Of a stretch of 33,791 nucleotides of DNA, positions 1-5,980 are shown in pieces; the stretch's first letter is position 1; every line of letters begins with the position of its first letter. The notes under the pieces were generated by a model. It was not told the DNA's origin and made no database searches. It saw only the letters and a list, made by a program, of their open reading frames with translations. Where the stretch lies: positions 1 to 33,791 of IMG/VR virus record IMGVR_UViG_3300037245_000492; one strand, 5' to 3'. Both the position numbers and the translations under genes were made by a program. The DNA is from a virus.

Positions 1-137
1 TGCCTAATATACATAATTGGCAATATACCCCAAACATCACACTTTTCAGCTATATTTGGAATTTCTGATAAATAATATGTTTTTTTAACAATACCATTAA
101 CGCTTTTAAATCCATATTCAAATTTTAATTGTCTCAT
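1..137 (-). CDS. YopX-like protein, N-terminal part (runs off window)
   Basis: The reading frame opens at ATG 137 and stays open for 45 codons to the window edge. The protein begins MRQLKFEYGFKSVNGIV and reaches ILPIMYIR. This matches in style the start of YopX-family phage proteins, which usually continue with a QxTGLxDxxGxxIYEGD segment that would lie outside the window. It follows a terminator (244-274) and a possible -7 box (159-166), so it probably heads a new transcript. The family call is from recall of such N-termini and is moderate. Confidence 0.5.
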   Translation of the reverse strand, partial: MRQLKFEYGFKSVNGIVKKTYYLSEIPNIAEKCDVWGILPIMYIR

Positions 138-158
138 AATTTTAGTTTTAATTAGTAA

Positions 159-166
159 TAAAGATA
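159..166 (-). promoter_or_regulatory. Possible -7 promoter box (TATCTTTA)
   Basis: The minus strand reads TATCTTTA, one base from the Bacteroidota -7 consensus TAnnTTTG, about 20 nt upstream of the ATG at 137 and downstream of the terminator at 244-274. No TTG is found at the usual -33 distance, so the site is weak. Position between a terminator and a gene is the main support. Confidence 0.35.
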
Positions 167-243
167 CAAAAAATAACCATGAAACACTAAGCTTTATACA
201 TATAGCTATGTAATTTTATATAAAAGCATACATATATATACTG

Positions 244-274
244 AAAAAACCCTACTGCTATGAATACAGTAGGG
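244..274 (-). terminator. Rho-independent terminator
   Basis: A perfect 8-bp stem, CCCTACTG pairing with CAGTAGGG, encloses a 9-nt loop and is followed on the minus strand by six T (249-244). It lies downstream of the small genes ending at 380 and probably ends the long leftward transcript. The rest of 138-379 holds no convincing gene. Confidence 0.88.
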
Positions 275-379
275 AAATAATCTAAAACTAATCTAAACAT
301 TATGAAAACAAAAGTAACTAGCTTTTGCTCTTCAAAGGTAATAGTTTTATTTTGATCTACTGCTGTTTATTTGGTTTAT

Positions 380-754
380 TTATTCTCTATACGAAATATT
401 ATCAAATGTTTTACCACTCTCAGTCATGATATAACTACGGACTCCTTTGTATAATGGATAGGTATTTTGACCTTCTCCGTAAATTAGAATCGCGTAAATA
501 TCCTTTTGGTCTGGGTGTGAATTAACCACCCTTAAAAGAAATTCAAACCCTTCTTTGTCGATCTCTTTGCTTACTACCTCGTACATTGTGCCGATGCACA
601 TGTTTGAGATTTTTCCTTTTTTTGTAATCTGTCTTAAAATAAACATAATATGTATGTATTTATATATCTCGCCTACTCTAGTTCGTGTTTTCGGCATACC
701 ACGTTTAATTATTCTAGTTCGTTGCTTAGTGTTATTAATTTGCTTTCGAGCCAT
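380..754 (-). CDS. Hypothetical protein (124 aa)
   Basis: This is a 124-residue basic protein of unknown function. The N-terminus (MARKQINNTKQRTRIIKR) is rich in Arg and Lys and precedes a region that could form a beta-rich domain (TMYEVVSKEIDKEGFEFLL). It contains no recognised catalytic motif. Its ATG at 754 lies inside the preceding small gene (709-840), giving a 46-nt overlap in another frame. A later start, for example Met 20 or Met 37, cannot be excluded, and removing the basic leader would leave the more ordered part. It is the last gene before the terminator at 244-274. Confidence 0.6.
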   Translation of the reverse strand: MARKQINNTKQRTRIIKRGMPKTRTRVGEIYKYIHIMFILRQITKKGKISNMCIGTMYEVVSKEIDKEGFEFLLRVVNSHPDQKDIYAILIYGEGQNTYPLYKGVRSYIMTESGKTFDNISYRE

Positions 755-840
755 TTAGTATAGTCGTTGTTATTATAACTATTAAAACTTCGCTCTCCTC
801 TTTCATTGCAGTATTCAGTCTCTAGATTTTTCTTTGTCAT
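709..840 (-). CDS. Small hypothetical protein (43 aa)
   Basis: ATG at 840 opens 43 codons ending in TAA at 709. The protein is polar and acidic, starts MTKKNLETEYCNERGERSF and ends with KWLESKLITLSNELE, a probable helix. The pattern of an Asn-rich middle (NSYNNNDY) followed by a short W-L-E helix resembles many tiny conserved phage and Bacteroidota proteins of unknown role. It overlaps the start of the next gene by 46 nt. The stem-loop at 882-924 precedes it. Confidence 0.6.
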   Translation of the reverse strand: MTKKNLETEYCNERGERSFNSYNNNDYTKWLESKLITLSNELE

Positions 841-881
841 CTTGTTTTGTTTTTATGTAGTGTTTATTTGTATATTGTTTT

Positions 882-924
882 AACTCAATCGGACATAAAT
901 TCTATGTTTTTATCCGATTGAGTT
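882..924. other. Strong intergenic stem-loop
   Basis: AACTCAATCGGA (882-893) pairs perfectly over 12 bp with TCCGATTGAGTT (913-924) around a 19-nt loop. The run TTTTGTTTT follows on the plus strand, so it looks like a terminator for plus-strand (antisense) RNA. On the minus strand it is followed by AAAACAA and would act only as a hairpin between two small genes. Confidence 0.6.
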
Positions 925-929
925 TTGTT

Positions 930-1094
930 TTAATCTAGTAACTTATCAATTACCAATTCTACATCTATGACTTTACACATCTTTGCGTATTCTCCGTCGT
1001 CTGTAGAATTAAATACATAGCCAAAAGGATGCTTCCAAACTATGTCATTTTTTTCTAAATAAGTTTCCATTTTTTTACTGTACCTGCTTGTCAT
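930..1094 (-). CDS. Small hypothetical protein (54 aa)
   Basis: ATG at 1094 opens 54 codons ending in TAA at 930. The protein starts MTSRYSKKMETYLEKNDIV and contains WKHPFGYVFNSTDDGEYAKM, then ends in a hydrophobic VELVIDKLLD. No family is recognised. Its start lies 31 nt beyond the stop of the interrupted methylase remnant, with the usual A/T-rich leader. The stem-loop at 882-924 follows immediately after its stop. Confidence 0.6.
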   Translation of the reverse strand: MTSRYSKKMETYLEKNDIVWKHPFGYVFNSTDDGEYAKMCKVIDVELVIDKLLD

Positions 1095-1125
1095 AATTAT
1101 TATTGTTTTAATTAATTATTTGGTT

Positions 1126-1287
1126 TTAAGTCCATTGTTTTGCCATTGCTTCGGCTATTCCTTTAAATGTTTTACTCCTTGCTTTTCTTCTTTCTTCTTT
1201 TGGTAATTTAAGAGTTTCAAAATGTAATCTACTATCTGTCCTTCCGCTTTTGTGTATTATAATATCAGGCTTAACTACCTCTGACGG
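1126..1287 (-). pseudogene. C-terminal remnant of methylase-like gene after in-frame TAG
   Basis: Directly after the TAG at 1290-1288 the same frame stays open for 53 codons to a TAA at 1126. It encodes PSEVVKPDIIIH and then LKLPKEERRKARSKTF and KGIAEAMAKQW. This is the characteristic end of the methylase-like family to which the upstream ORF belongs, which normally runs on after GLP-x-L as xPxxVVEPE and finishes SKTFxGIAxAMAxQW. No ATG suited to separate translation lies near its start. The segment is therefore the missing C-terminus of the 1288-1746 gene, separated from it by one codon. It may be a nonsense mutation, a sequencing error or a suppressed stop. Confidence 0.75.
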
Positions 1288-1746
1288 CTATAACTTTGGT
1301 AATCCAACAAGCCATAAGCAAGTGCTTTTTCTTTCAGTGTGACCATGTTGGTACGGTTGTATTATTTGGCTTGGTTTTTTATATAACCTACTCATTATAC
1401 CAATGGGATTTTCAATATAACCTTTTCCTATTTTGTTTAATGCAATAACGCAATTAAAGAAATGTGAAGTAGCTGTTAATCTATCTTGATGTATAGTAGG
1501 GAATCTATCAGCGTATTCTGGATTATAATACTTATTAGCAGCTACTGTCAATCTTGTGCATTCAGGATGCATCCCTAAGAAGTCAGGTTTTATCTTTTCA
1601 ATGGCTTTTAAATAATCCATTTGTAAATGCCTTTCTGGATACTTACCGCTTGTAGGTAGTAAATCACAACTGTAAGCATCGTGTCCGGCGTCTAAAAAAG
1701 CAGTCATTACTATCTGACTTTCTTCATGTGTTATTAATACTTTCAT
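1288..1746 (-). CDS. DNA methylase-like protein, truncated by in-frame TAG
   Basis: The 152-residue product resembles the phage DNA cytosine methylase-like family: HEESQ near the N-terminus with AYSCD (residues 24-28) as the cofactor-binding start, HPECTRLTV (60-68) where relatives have HPPCTYLT, IENPIGIMS (111-119), QIIQPYQHGH (127-136) and TCLWLVGLP (142-150). Cys63 would correspond to the catalytic-site cysteine of PPC motifs; the second proline is Glu here. Family members are about 200 residues long, and the missing 53 residues are present in the same frame after a TAG (see 1126-1287). A promoter-like TATCTTTG lies 20 nt upstream of the ATG. Activity is doubtful unless the stop is read through. 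Confidence 0.7.
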   Translation of the reverse strand: MKVLITHEESQIVMTAFLDAGHDAYSCDLLPTSGKYPERHLQMDYLKAIEKIKPDFLGMHPECTRLTVAANKYYNPEYADRFPTIHQDRLTATSHFFNCVIALNKIGKGYIENPIGIMSRLYKKPSQIIQPYQHGHTERKSTCLWLVGLPKL

Positions 1747-1765
1747 AATTTTAGTTTTGTTTTAC

Positions 1766-1792
1766 CAAAGATAATCCTTTTTAACTTACCAA
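1766..1792 (-). promoter_or_regulatory. Promoter: TTG-N16-TATCTTTG
   Basis: The minus strand carries TATCTTTG (1773-1766), an exact match to the Bacteroidota -7 consensus TAnnTTTG, with TTG at 1792-1790 sixteen bases upstream. The spacing is slightly shorter than usual. It sits in the gap between the 38-aa gene ending at 1808 and the methylase-like gene starting at 1746. Confidence 0.55.
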
Positions 1793-1807
1793 CCTACTAA
1801 TTTGTTG

Positions 1808-1924
1808 TTATTCCGTGTATTTCTTCAAAATCTTTTTTAACTCGGCATCGTTCTTAATCTCTTTTTGCTTTGTCTCGAATACTGTTTTGTTGTTCTTGTC
1901 TGATATTATTAATTTGTGTTTCAT
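1808..1924 (-). CDS. Small hypothetical protein (38 aa)
   Basis: ATG at 1924 opens 38 codons ending in TAA at 1808. The product, MKHKLIISDKNNKTVFETK then QKEIKNDAELKKILKKYTE, is highly charged with a likely C-terminal helix. Its ATG overlaps the stop of the C5 methyltransferase gene as ATGA, the translational coupling arrangement used throughout this window, which supports it being a real gene. Function is unknown. Confidence 0.55.
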   Translation of the reverse strand: MKHKLIISDKNNKTVFETKQKEIKNDAELKKILKKYTE

Positions 1925-2535
1925 GTTGTTTGGTTTATTGCACAATTAAGTACGTGAGTTCCTAGTTTTGGGTGTACGCAGTTTCTTAATACCTGGCATG
2001 GATCGTGATTTCCGTTGTAGTATAAATTTCCTTTGTAGTTTATTCCTAACCATTCTTTTAACTGCTCAGAACCTTTAACAGTACCTAGCATTATAAAGTT
2101 CTTAGGTTGTTTTATTTCAAAGTCTGTTATATCAAAGTTTGCCCAGAACAAATGTCTACCTAGTTTTGTGGTTGGTTTTATCGGTGCTTCGTAATATGGT
2201 ATCACGTTTTCAATACAATACAATCCTTTGAAGTTATAGTCTAAAAATATCTTTAATTCATATAGTTTTAAATCTGGTAATCTTGGTTTTCTGTTTTTAC
2301 CGCTTCTTATCATTCGTGAGTTTGCCTGGCAGGGTGGTGATAACCAAATCATATCATAATCTTCGTAGAATTCTAATAAGTGTTCTACTACATCACCTAC
2401 AATCACCGTATGAGTAGGGTTGTTTTCTTTGTACACTTTTGCTATTTTTGGGTCAAGCTCAACCGCTACAACTTCGTGACCTTCCCATTCTTTAGAGTTA
2501 CCTCCTAATCCTGCATATCCGTTTAGTATTTTCAT
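1921..2535 (-). CDS. C5 cytosine-specific DNA methyltransferase
   Basis: The 204-residue protein carries the ordered motifs of C5-MTases. Motif I is NGYAGLGGN (5-13) and binds S-adenosylmethionine. The acidic end of the next strand is AVELD (24-28). Motif IV is SPPCQ (66-70), with catalytic Cys69. Motif VI is ENV (109-111). A C-terminal block, RNCVHPKLGTHVL (184-196), fits motifs IX-X. It should methylate position 5 of cytosine in phage DNA, probably to evade host restriction. It is shorter than typical enzymes (300 residues or more), leaving little room for a target-recognition domain. No restriction enzyme gene is nearby, so it is an orphan phage methylase. It is coupled (ATGA) to the 38-aa gene downstream. 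Confidence 0.88.
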   Translation of the reverse strand: MKILNGYAGLGGNSKEWEGHEVVAVELDPKIAKVYKENNPTHTVIVGDVVEHLLEFYEDYDMIWLSPPCQANSRMIRSGKNRKPRLPDLKLYELKIFLDYNFKGLYCIENVIPYYEAPIKPTTKLGRHLFWANFDITDFEIKQPKNFIMLGTVKGSEQLKEWLGINYKGNLYYNGNHDPCQVLRNCVHPKLGTHVLNCAINQTT

Positions 2536-2569
2536 AATATTATTTTTTAAATGATTTGTTTTCTATTTT

Positions 2570-2797
2570 CTAAATATCTCCTATAGATTTAAATTCATTA
2601 GGGATTAAATACATATATCTATCTAAGTGCTTACGTCCGTCAGATAAATAATCTCTCTCAAAATCACAAGCATTACTCCATACTTGCTCACCGTTGAAAC
2701 TATCAAAATAACCAGTTACGGTGCAGTAAAATGAAAATTGATCTGCGCAATCTTCGTCTAAACTTATTTGCTGTCCTATATTTATAAATCTTTTCAT
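2570..2797 (-). CDS. Hypothetical protein (75 aa)
   Basis: A 75-residue acidic protein with no recognised family. It starts MKRFINIGQQISLDEDCADQ, has aromatic and Cys residues in the middle (FSFYCTVTGYFDSF) and ends in LIPNEFKSIGDI before a TAG. It looks like a compact beta-rich domain. It lies between the DnaC-like gene and the C5 methyltransferase, 18 nt after the former. The A/T-rich leader before the ATG is typical for this genome. Confidence 0.6.
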   Translation of the reverse strand: MKRFINIGQQISLDEDCADQFSFYCTVTGYFDSFNGEQVWSNACDFERDYLSDGRKHLDRYMYLIPNEFKSIGDI

Positions 2798-2815
2798 TGT
2801 GTGTATTTTTAATTA

Positions 2816-3721
2816 TTATTTTCTAAATGATTTTCCTTTGAACTCAACTATGTTAAACATTTCAAATATACGATCATATACTCGACTCCCATATTTAGCG
2901 CCTATTTGTTTAAGGCTCTCGTTTAAATCTTCTGCTTTTTGTGTGTTCGTTTGATCCAAATAATTGACTGTAATATACGTTCTTTTATGCTTCATATAAC
3001 GCTCCTCTAAAATGTCTTTTATTAGATTTGCTTTACCGTAGTTGTTCGCTTCTCGTTCGGATAACACATCATCAAAGCAACGTACACCGTTTAAATGCAA
3101 CTTGTAAAACTCTTTTCGTTCTGTGTTATCTGTTGTGCTCTCATACATTGATACAACCTCGTTAGCTGAATAGATTTTAAACGATACGTTTGTACCTTGT
3201 AACGCTTGTTCAAGTGCTTTTAAACTGCTCGTTTTTCCATTACCATAACCACCAATTATTAAAAGTCCTTTATCTAAACTAGGCTTTGAAACTAAGCTCG
3301 CTACGTTTTTACACACTCTAAAGTTTTCTAAATCACCAATGAAATAGTATATTAATGGCTTTATGTTTTCTAGCGAGTCTGCATCCCTGGAGTATCTCAC
3401 ATTATTTTGCTCGAAATATGCCTTTTCAAACTCTTTCCATAGCCAATCCTTAGTCATTTCTATTTTTTCAACCTCGTTTTCTACTCCGTTGTGAACGTTT
3501 TTTAAATACTCTTTAGCTTCTGAGGTTATTTCTTTGGTTCGCCACTCGTTCTTTTCCTCGTATCTAACGCACTCTTTTTCCGCTAGTGATACTGACATAC
3601 CGAATTCCTTTCTAAATTGAACTATAGCATCTGTATCTTTGTTATCTAGCGTATCAAGTCCTCTTTTTAATGCTGAGTACTTGTGATTTCCTATTATATC
3701 TTTACCGTCGTTTACTTCCAT
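2816..3721 (-). CDS. DnaC/DnaI-like helicase-loader ATPase
   Basis: This is a 301-residue AAA+ protein. Walker A is GGYGNGKT (157-164) and Walker B is VRCFDDVL (213-220). A sensor-I-like strand, TYITVNYLD (248-256), follows, and YGSRVYDRIFEMFN (277-290) is the conserved box with the arginine finger seen in DnaC, DnaI and IstB ATPases. The N-terminal 130 residues are charged and helical and are probably the partner-binding region. The likely role is to load the host replicative helicase on the phage origin. The gene starts two bases after the DUF6291-like gene, giving the common initiator-loader pair. IstB of transposons is less likely because no transposase is present. Confidence 0.82.
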   Translation of the reverse strand: MEVNDGKDIIGNHKYSALKRGLDTLDNKDTDAIVQFRKEFGMSVSLAEKECVRYEEKNEWRTKEITSEAKEYLKNVHNGVENEVEKIEMTKDWLWKEFEKAYFEQNNVRYSRDADSLENIKPLIYYFIGDLENFRVCKNVASLVSKPSLDKGLLIIGGYGNGKTSSLKALEQALQGTNVSFKIYSANEVVSMYESTTDNTERKEFYKLHLNGVRCFDDVLSEREANNYGKANLIKDILEERYMKHKRTYITVNYLDQTNTQKAEDLNESLKQIGAKYGSRVYDRIFEMFNIVEFKGKSFRK

Positions 3722-3723
3722 AG

Positions 3724-4425
3724 CTAATCTCTATTTGTGCCAAAACTTAAAGTGGGTAGTCCTTTGTTTTGGTCTGGTTGTTTATTAAAATTGTTTTTAC
3801 TAAATTCTCTCTCTATCCAATCATCCTTGAAAGATAGCCAATTTCTATCAATCATCGTTGTTATTATTTCGGACGGGGTGAATTTTGAATTTTTAATTTT
3901 GTTTTTTAAGATATTAAATGCTACTTCGCTGTTCGGTGATTTTCTTTTTTTTCTTATTTCTAAATATCCTAAAGCTAAATCTTCTGAGACGTTTAAGTCT
4001 ATAAGTGATTTTCTGAAATTAAAAGACTTTTTTTCTTCTTTCTTCTTTATTACAGTATCATTAACAGTTACAGTAACAGTATCATTAACAGTTACAGTTG
4101 TATTTGTTGGATTCTGTTCAACACTTTCAACACTTGTTGGATTTGTTGTATCTTGTTGACGCTTGTTGGCTCTAAGTTCAGCACTCTTTTTACCTGCTAA
4201 ACTTCTCTTTTCCTTGATATTATCCCATTTTTCAAGGTCTCTTTTAAACTGATTCTTAATAGGTTCAAATGCAAGATTTACCATTCCATTTTTAGATACG
4301 GGTTTCATATCGTTAACATATTCTAAGATATGTATAAACAATTCCCCTACATCTTCTTTTGATAAATGCTTGAATGAAGTAATTAAATCAGCGTATAATA
4401 TAAATGATTTTTTTCCTGTAGCCAT
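3724..4425 (-). CDS. Phage replication initiation-like protein (DUF6291-like)
   Basis: The 233-residue protein starts with KSFILYADLITSF and HILEYVNDMKP, followed by WDNIKEKRSLAGKKSAE (62-78). This resembles DUF6291-type N-terminal domains found in phage replication proteins of Bacteroidota. A Thr/Val/Asn linker with a perfect eight-residue duplication (TVTVNDTV twice) separates it from a C-terminal helical domain ending in MIDRNWLSFKDDWI, which is similar to DnaD-like or replisome-organiser C-termini. Its position directly before the DnaC-like ATPase suggests that it binds the origin and recruits the loader. The family assignment is from recall. The product ends with TAG two bases before the next ATG. 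Confidence 0.62.
   Translation of the reverse strand: MATGKKSFILYADLITSFKHLSKEDVGELFIHILEYVNDMKPVSKNGMVNLAFEPIKNQFKRDLEKWDNIKEKRSLAGKKSAELRANKRQQDTTNPTSVESVEQNPTNTTVTVNDTVTVTVNDTVIKKKEEKKSFNFRKSLIDLNVSEDLALGYLEIRKKRKSPNSEVAFNILKNKIKNSKFTPSEIITTMIDRNWLSFKDDWIEREFSKNNFNKQPDQNKGLPTLSFGTNRD
4052..4099. repeat. Tandem repeat, 2 x 24 bp, in the replication gene
   Basis: Two adjacent 24-bp units (4052-4075 and 4076-4099) differ at only the last base. They encode the duplicated TVTVNDTV linker of the DUF6291-like protein, and the internal 6-bp periodicity (CAGTTA/CAGTAA) makes the tract prone to slippage. Unit number may vary between related phages, changing linker length in frame. Confidence 0.85.
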
Positions 4426-4427
4426 AC

Positions 4428-4640
4428 CTATTTGATTTTGTTTATCTCAGTACGTACTGATTTCGCAAACCGTATAGCTGTACTTTTGTCTAGGTAAATT
4501 TCATGTACGCCTGTGCGCATGCCTAAATCATCATATAAAACCATCTCTATAAGGACTGCCTCCATATCTGTCCTATTCTTAACTGTTATGAAATCGTCAC
4601 TATCTAAACAATCTAAATGTCTTAATTCTATTTTTGCCAT
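4428..4640 (-). CDS. Hypothetical protein (70 aa)
   Basis: The 70-residue product begins MAKIELRHLDCLDSDDFITV and ends AIRFAKSVRTEINKIK. Its alternating pattern of strands then helix suggests a small alpha/beta domain. No family is recognised. It lies two bases before the replication initiation gene, so it belongs to the replication transcript. Confidence 0.6.
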   Translation of the reverse strand: MAKIELRHLDCLDSDDFITVKNRTDMEAVLIEMVLYDDLGMRTGVHEIYLDKSTAIRFAKSVRTEINKIK

Positions 4641-4701
4641 AATTCAATAACAGTTTTACTAAACTGATAAAAGTTATTGTTGTTTATTATTAAGTGTTTA
4701 A

Positions 4702-4911
4702 TTAACTGCTTATCGTTACAGTATGATTAAAAATAGATTGACTATTTAGTAATTCAAATAGTTCAAATATAGAATCTGGACTACATCTAACTTTTGATAC
4801 ACCAATAAGTAAATGCCTTCCTTTATCTTCTGCTATAATTCCGCTTTCTTCGTGTATTTCTACTATGAAATCCATATTCATAAGTTCTTGTATTATTTTA
4901 CTTTCATCCAT
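4702..4911 (-). CDS. Hypothetical protein (69 aa)
   Basis: The 69-residue acidic product starts MDESKIIQELMNMDFIVEIH and contains GRHLLIGVSKVRCSPDSIFELFELL. The arrangement of helix, strands and helix is clear but no family is recognised. It lies between a tiny membrane protein gene (4932-5039) and the replication genes. The 61-nt stretch downstream (4641-4701) holds nothing recognisable. Confidence 0.55.
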   Translation of the reverse strand: MDESKIIQELMNMDFIVEIHEESGIIAEDKGRHLLIGVSKVRCSPDSIFELFELLNSQSIFNHTVTISS

Positions 4912-4931
4912 AATCTATATTTATTAAGTGT

Positions 4932-5039
4932 TTATTTTTTTATCTTAATACAAGTTTTAACTATAACTAATACAGATATTATTAATAATACCGCTATGAA
5001 TATTATTGATATGTTTTCTTCTTCCATAAACTCATCCAT
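4932..5039 (-). CDS. Small single-pass membrane protein (35 aa)
   Basis: ATG at 5039 opens 35 codons ending in TAA at 4932. An acidic N-terminus (MDEFMEEEN) is followed by one hydrophobic segment, ISIIFIAVLLIISVLVIV (10-27), and a basic tail (KTCIKIKK). The charge distribution predicts an N-out, C-in single-pass inner-membrane peptide. It has the genome's typical A/T-rich leader. The function is unknown; superinfection exclusion or antiholin-like roles are only guesses. Confidence 0.6.
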   Translation of the reverse strand: MDEFMEEENISIIFIAVLLIISVLVIVKTCIKIKK

Positions 5040-5059
5040 AATTTATATTTATTAAGTGT

Positions 5060-5425
5060 TTATTTATTATGAAATAAGGTTACTATAACATAGTCTTTCA
5101 TTATTATACTGTGCCCTTCGTTTAAAGGGAATTTTCCAGAACCTCCAATACTAGAAACTATATCTATTAATTCGTCTGTAACTATAGCTTGCCTAATAGC
5201 GTTTAAGTCCATACCTCCTACTCTTTCCAAATACCTAAGAACTGCATGGTCTGACACTTTAATTACTTTCTTTGTATTTTCTTCTTTTTCTATCTCTAGT
5301 TTTACTTCATCTATTTCTATATTAATAGCACTCCTGTTTCTTTGCATCGTAGCTATATTTAGTTTCAGTATAGAAGATGTGTTATTTAGTTTAAATAATT
5401 TACTTTTTAATTCGTTTTGTTTCAT
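5060..5425 (-). CDS. Coiled-coil protein with conserved HAVLRYLERV motif
   Basis: The 121-residue protein has an N-terminal coiled coil (about residues 1-50) and a C-terminal domain containing SDHAVLRYLERVGGMDLNAI, then a beta hairpin ending in KDYVIVTLF. The HAxxRYLER motif recurs in phage and plasmid proteins, some resembling RelE-like or DUF4258-type folds, but no activity can be assigned. A structured leader hairpin (5446-5495) lies 21 nt upstream of its ATG and may control its expression. Confidence 0.62.
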   Translation of the reverse strand: MKQNELKSKLFKLNNTSSILKLNIATMQRNRSAINIEIDEVKLEIEKEENTKKVIKVSDHAVLRYLERVGGMDLNAIRQAIVTDELIDIVSSIGGSGKFPLNEGHSIIMKDYVIVTLFHNK

Positions 5426-5442
5426 GATATATTTTAATATAT

Positions 5443-5525
5443 AAAAAGCCTTAAAAGTTCAATCAGCTTCCACTCTGATATCCCCTCTAAGGCTTATAAT
5501 TTTTTTTAATTGCTTGTTGTGGAAG
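5443..5525 (-). promoter_or_regulatory. Structured leader RNA / attenuator-like hairpin
   Basis: On the minus strand an 8-bp outer stem (5446-5453 with 5488-5495, AAGCCTTA and TAAGGCTT) encloses an inner 5-bp stem (5462-5466 with 5475-5479) and is followed by TTTTTAT. The inner loop (5467-5473) is perfectly complementary over 7 nt to an upstream segment (5519-5525), so a pseudoknot or an alternative pairing is possible. It lies directly ahead of the gene at 5060-5425. The rest of 5426-5562 holds no gene. Confidence 0.6.
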
Positions 5526-5562
5526 TCAGCAACTTATTTGCAAGGTACGACTTATTTATTAA

Positions 5563-5739
5563 TTAATCTATCTCTATTGATTTAATTTTGCAACTGTGTT
5601 TATGTCTTATAAATTTATTCTCAAATTCACAATACCCACCGTCTATTTTTGATGTAATAAACTCTATTAATTCTTTTTCTGTTGCAGAATCAGAGTCGTC
5701 ACCTGTTAATACTATTCTTATGTTAAAATTGAATTCCAT
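5563..5739 (-). CDS. Small hypothetical protein (58 aa)
   Basis: ATG at 5739 opens 58 codons ending in TAA at 5563. The protein starts MEFNFNIRIVLTGDDSD and contains ATEKELIEFITSKID, then YCEFENKFIRHKHSCKIKSI. It looks like a small alpha/beta domain with Cys and His residues that are not in a clear zinc motif. The function is unknown. It starts 11 nt after the stop of the 75-aa gene and precedes the structured leader. Confidence 0.58.
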   Translation of the reverse strand: MEFNFNIRIVLTGDDSDSATEKELIEFITSKIDGGYCEFENKFIRHKHSCKIKSIEID

Positions 5740-5750
5740 TTTATTTGTTT

Positions 5751-5978
5751 TTAATTATCATAAATACTCATATCCTTTATCTGAAAATAACCAACCCGCC
5801 TACGGCTTAAATACTCATCCAATATCAAACTAACAACATCTACACGTAACTTTAGTTTTTTAGCTATTACAGTCGTTCTATTGTCGTGAGTGGTTAGGAA
5901 TAGATCAACAACGCAGTCGTACTCATTTTCATCTATCAACCTGGCTTTACTTCCTCCTCCTGCTGTTGTTCTTATCAT
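5751..5978 (-). CDS. Putative small helix-turn-helix protein (75 aa)
   Basis: The segment ENEYDCVVDLFLTTHDNRTT then VIAKKLKLRVDVVSLILDEY has the spacing of a helix-turn-helix: a helix, the TVIAKKL turn helix and a recognition-like helix ending in LSRRR. This suggests a small DNA-binding regulator or an RNA polymerase-associated factor. No close family is recognised. It follows the zinc-ribbon-like gene by two bases. Confidence 0.5.
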   Translation of the reverse strand: MIRTTAGGGSKARLIDENEYDCVVDLFLTTHDNRTTVIAKKLKLRVDVVSLILDEYLSRRRVGYFQIKDMSIYDN

Positions 5979-5980
5979 GG

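Noticed and set aside
194-300. Minus-strand frame of about 36 codons starting at ATG 300
   Set aside because: It runs straight through the terminator hairpin at 244-274 and has no support beyond being open.
1126-1746. Phage-wide reassignment of TAG to glutamine (genetic code 15) to explain the interrupted methylase
   Set aside because: TAG ends several complete genes (7285-8631, 3724-4425, 12447-12899) at normal overlaps or short distances from the next start, and readthrough there gives no conserved sequence.
3737-4159. Plus-strand ORF of 140 codons opposite the replication initiation gene
   Set aside because: It depends on the TVTVND repeat region and Lys-rich codons read in antisense; the minus-strand gene has clear family features.
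5446-5495. preQ1 or other known riboswitch
   Set aside because: The hairpin lacks the conserved sequences of the riboswitch classes I can recall; only a generic structured leader is supported.
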